From Crocinitomicaceae bacterium (GTDB lineage Bacteria > Bacteroidota > Bacteroidia > Flavobacteriales_D > Crocinitomicaceae), in assembly GCA_028689775.1 (NCBI GenBank), contig JAQVCM010000006.1, positions 124,001 through 188,000 of the forward strand: a DNA stretch of 64,000 nucleotides, written 5' to 3'. Positions 63,496 to 64,000 of the stretch are shown here, in pieces. The notes below the pieces were generated by a model, which saw nothing but the letters and a program-made list of their open reading frames with translations, did no database searches and was not told the DNA's origin. Each line of letters begins with the position of its first letter. Positions within the stretch are counted from its first letter, which is position 1. The position numbers and the translations under genes are program-made.

Positions 63496-64000
63496 TTAGT
63501 TTTTAATTGGGGAATTCCACTGATGTTCGAACTGACAGTTATTCATCGATGGATCAATGCGAATGAAAGCATTTTTCACTTTTTCACCCGTCCATGTTTT
63601 CAATGCATCTTGTCTTTTTTGGTTCAAAGCTGCACCTTGAATCAAAGCATAATCATCGGTTAAATTAGCGCGGTGAGGCGCTGTTCTATCCATCAATCGA
63701 ACAATTCGAACTCCTTGCTTACGCTCATTGAAATCGAAATACAAAGATGGTGTAGAAACCTCTCCTTTATCCAATGCATCTGTCAAAAGATAAATTTGTT
63801 GATCGACTTGGTTCAAATCTTCCATGCTCCAAGTTTGCTCACCCGTAATTGGATTTGCAATGATTCCTCTATTTTGTTTGGTATTGTCATCGTTGGAATA
63901 CGTACTTACCGCATCGTCCCACGTAATCTCATTCGCTTTTAATTTTTTGTGACATTCTTCGATTCGCTCACTGGCTAAACCTAAACTCTCACGGCTAAAT
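63496..64000 (-). CDS. peptidylprolyl isomerase (PpiC/SurA-type), C-terminal part, runs off right edge
   Basis: Stop at 63496; the frame is open to base 64000. About 168 residues are visible (SRESLGLASERIEECHKKLK, DNTKQNRGIIANPITGEQ, LDKGEVSTPSLYFDFNERKQ, GVRIVRLMDRTAPHRANLTD), the second parvulin-type half and end of a SurA-like chaperone-isomerase. An internal Met at 63825 is not the start. The N-terminal part lies beyond the edge. It assists outer-membrane protein folding in the periplasm. Confidence 0.85.
   Translation of the reverse strand, partial: FSRESLGLASERIEECHKKLKANEITWDDAVSTYSNDDNTKQNRGIIANPITGEQTWSMEDLNQVDQQIYLLTDALDKGEVSTPSLYFDFNERKQGVRIVRLMDRTAPHRANLTDDYALIQGAALNQKRQDALKTWTGEKVKNAFIRIDPSMNNCQFEHQWNSPIKN

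Noticed and set aside
1..64000. CRISPR array, prophage, plasmid origin or complete insertion sequence
   Set aside because: No regularly spaced repeats, no phage structural genes, no replication gene and no transposase was seen.

Overview
The window looks like a low-GC (AT-rich) chromosome segment of a Bacteroidota species, most likely a marine or freshwater member of the Flavobacteriales close to Fluviicola/Crocinitomicaceae. The genus is inference. The evidence is type IX secretion (T9SS) C-terminal sorting domains on large secreted proteins, a PorP/SprF protein, DUF4270, a fused E1 alpha/beta dehydrogenase, the exbB-exbD-exbD-tonB-pstS-TPR module, and the Bacteroidota promoter form TTG-N19/20-TAnnTTTG at 19146 and 31606. 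No plasmid, phage, CRISPR or complete insertion sequence is visible.

Left part (1-16.9 kb) is almost entirely minus strand. It starts with the N-terminal part of a secreted LamG-like T9SS cargo protein that runs off the edge. Small genes follow: a GNAT acetyltransferase, a YkgJ-type Cys-cluster protein, a thioredoxin-fold protein, an auracyanin-like blue-copper lipoprotein, a decayed AraC fragment and a GDYXXLXY/DUF4401 pair. Next come two secreted proteins with a shared signal-peptide block (one with MORN repeats), a row of small membrane or lipoproteins, and a secreted tyrosine phosphatase. Interspersed are envelope-stress-type small genes: two YtxH paralogues, a coiled-coil lipoprotein interrupted by one in-frame stop, and CsbD. 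Their three transcription units all end in terminators with the same ACCGATG/CATCGGT stem. A 210-bp MITE-like inverted-repeat element lies at 2780-2989.

Middle part (17-31.7 kb) is housekeeping: thyA, panC divergent from a starch-synthase-like pseudoenzyme, a DUF4270 lipoprotein and glmS, then an S9 peptidase, an MMPL/RND exporter, rfbA overlapping a polyprenyl synthase, heme A synthase, and a CAU tRNA.

From the tRNA to about 36.7 kb is a sparse, accessory-looking stretch: a degenerate copy of the tRNA 3' end plus terminator, a vWA-domain secreted protein, a YiiX-like hydrolase, a truncated secreted ORF and a DUF6629 membrane protein. It is followed by a very large parallel beta-helix surface protein (36.7-42.0 kb). 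A single extra T around 39575-39579 separates its T9SS sorting domain from its N-terminal part.

Right part (42-64 kb): a solitary paaZ; the proton-motive-force-driven exbB/exbD/exbD/tonB cluster with a PstS-like lipoprotein and a TPR protein; the E1 alpha/beta fusion; a PorP/SprF protein; hflX; a four-helix His-rich membrane protein; a DUF4886-PKD protein; an FG-GAP/T9SS protein; a PAS-LuxR regulator; ispE divergent from accA; and a moxR gene behind the end of a PpiC/SurA-type isomerase cut by the right edge.
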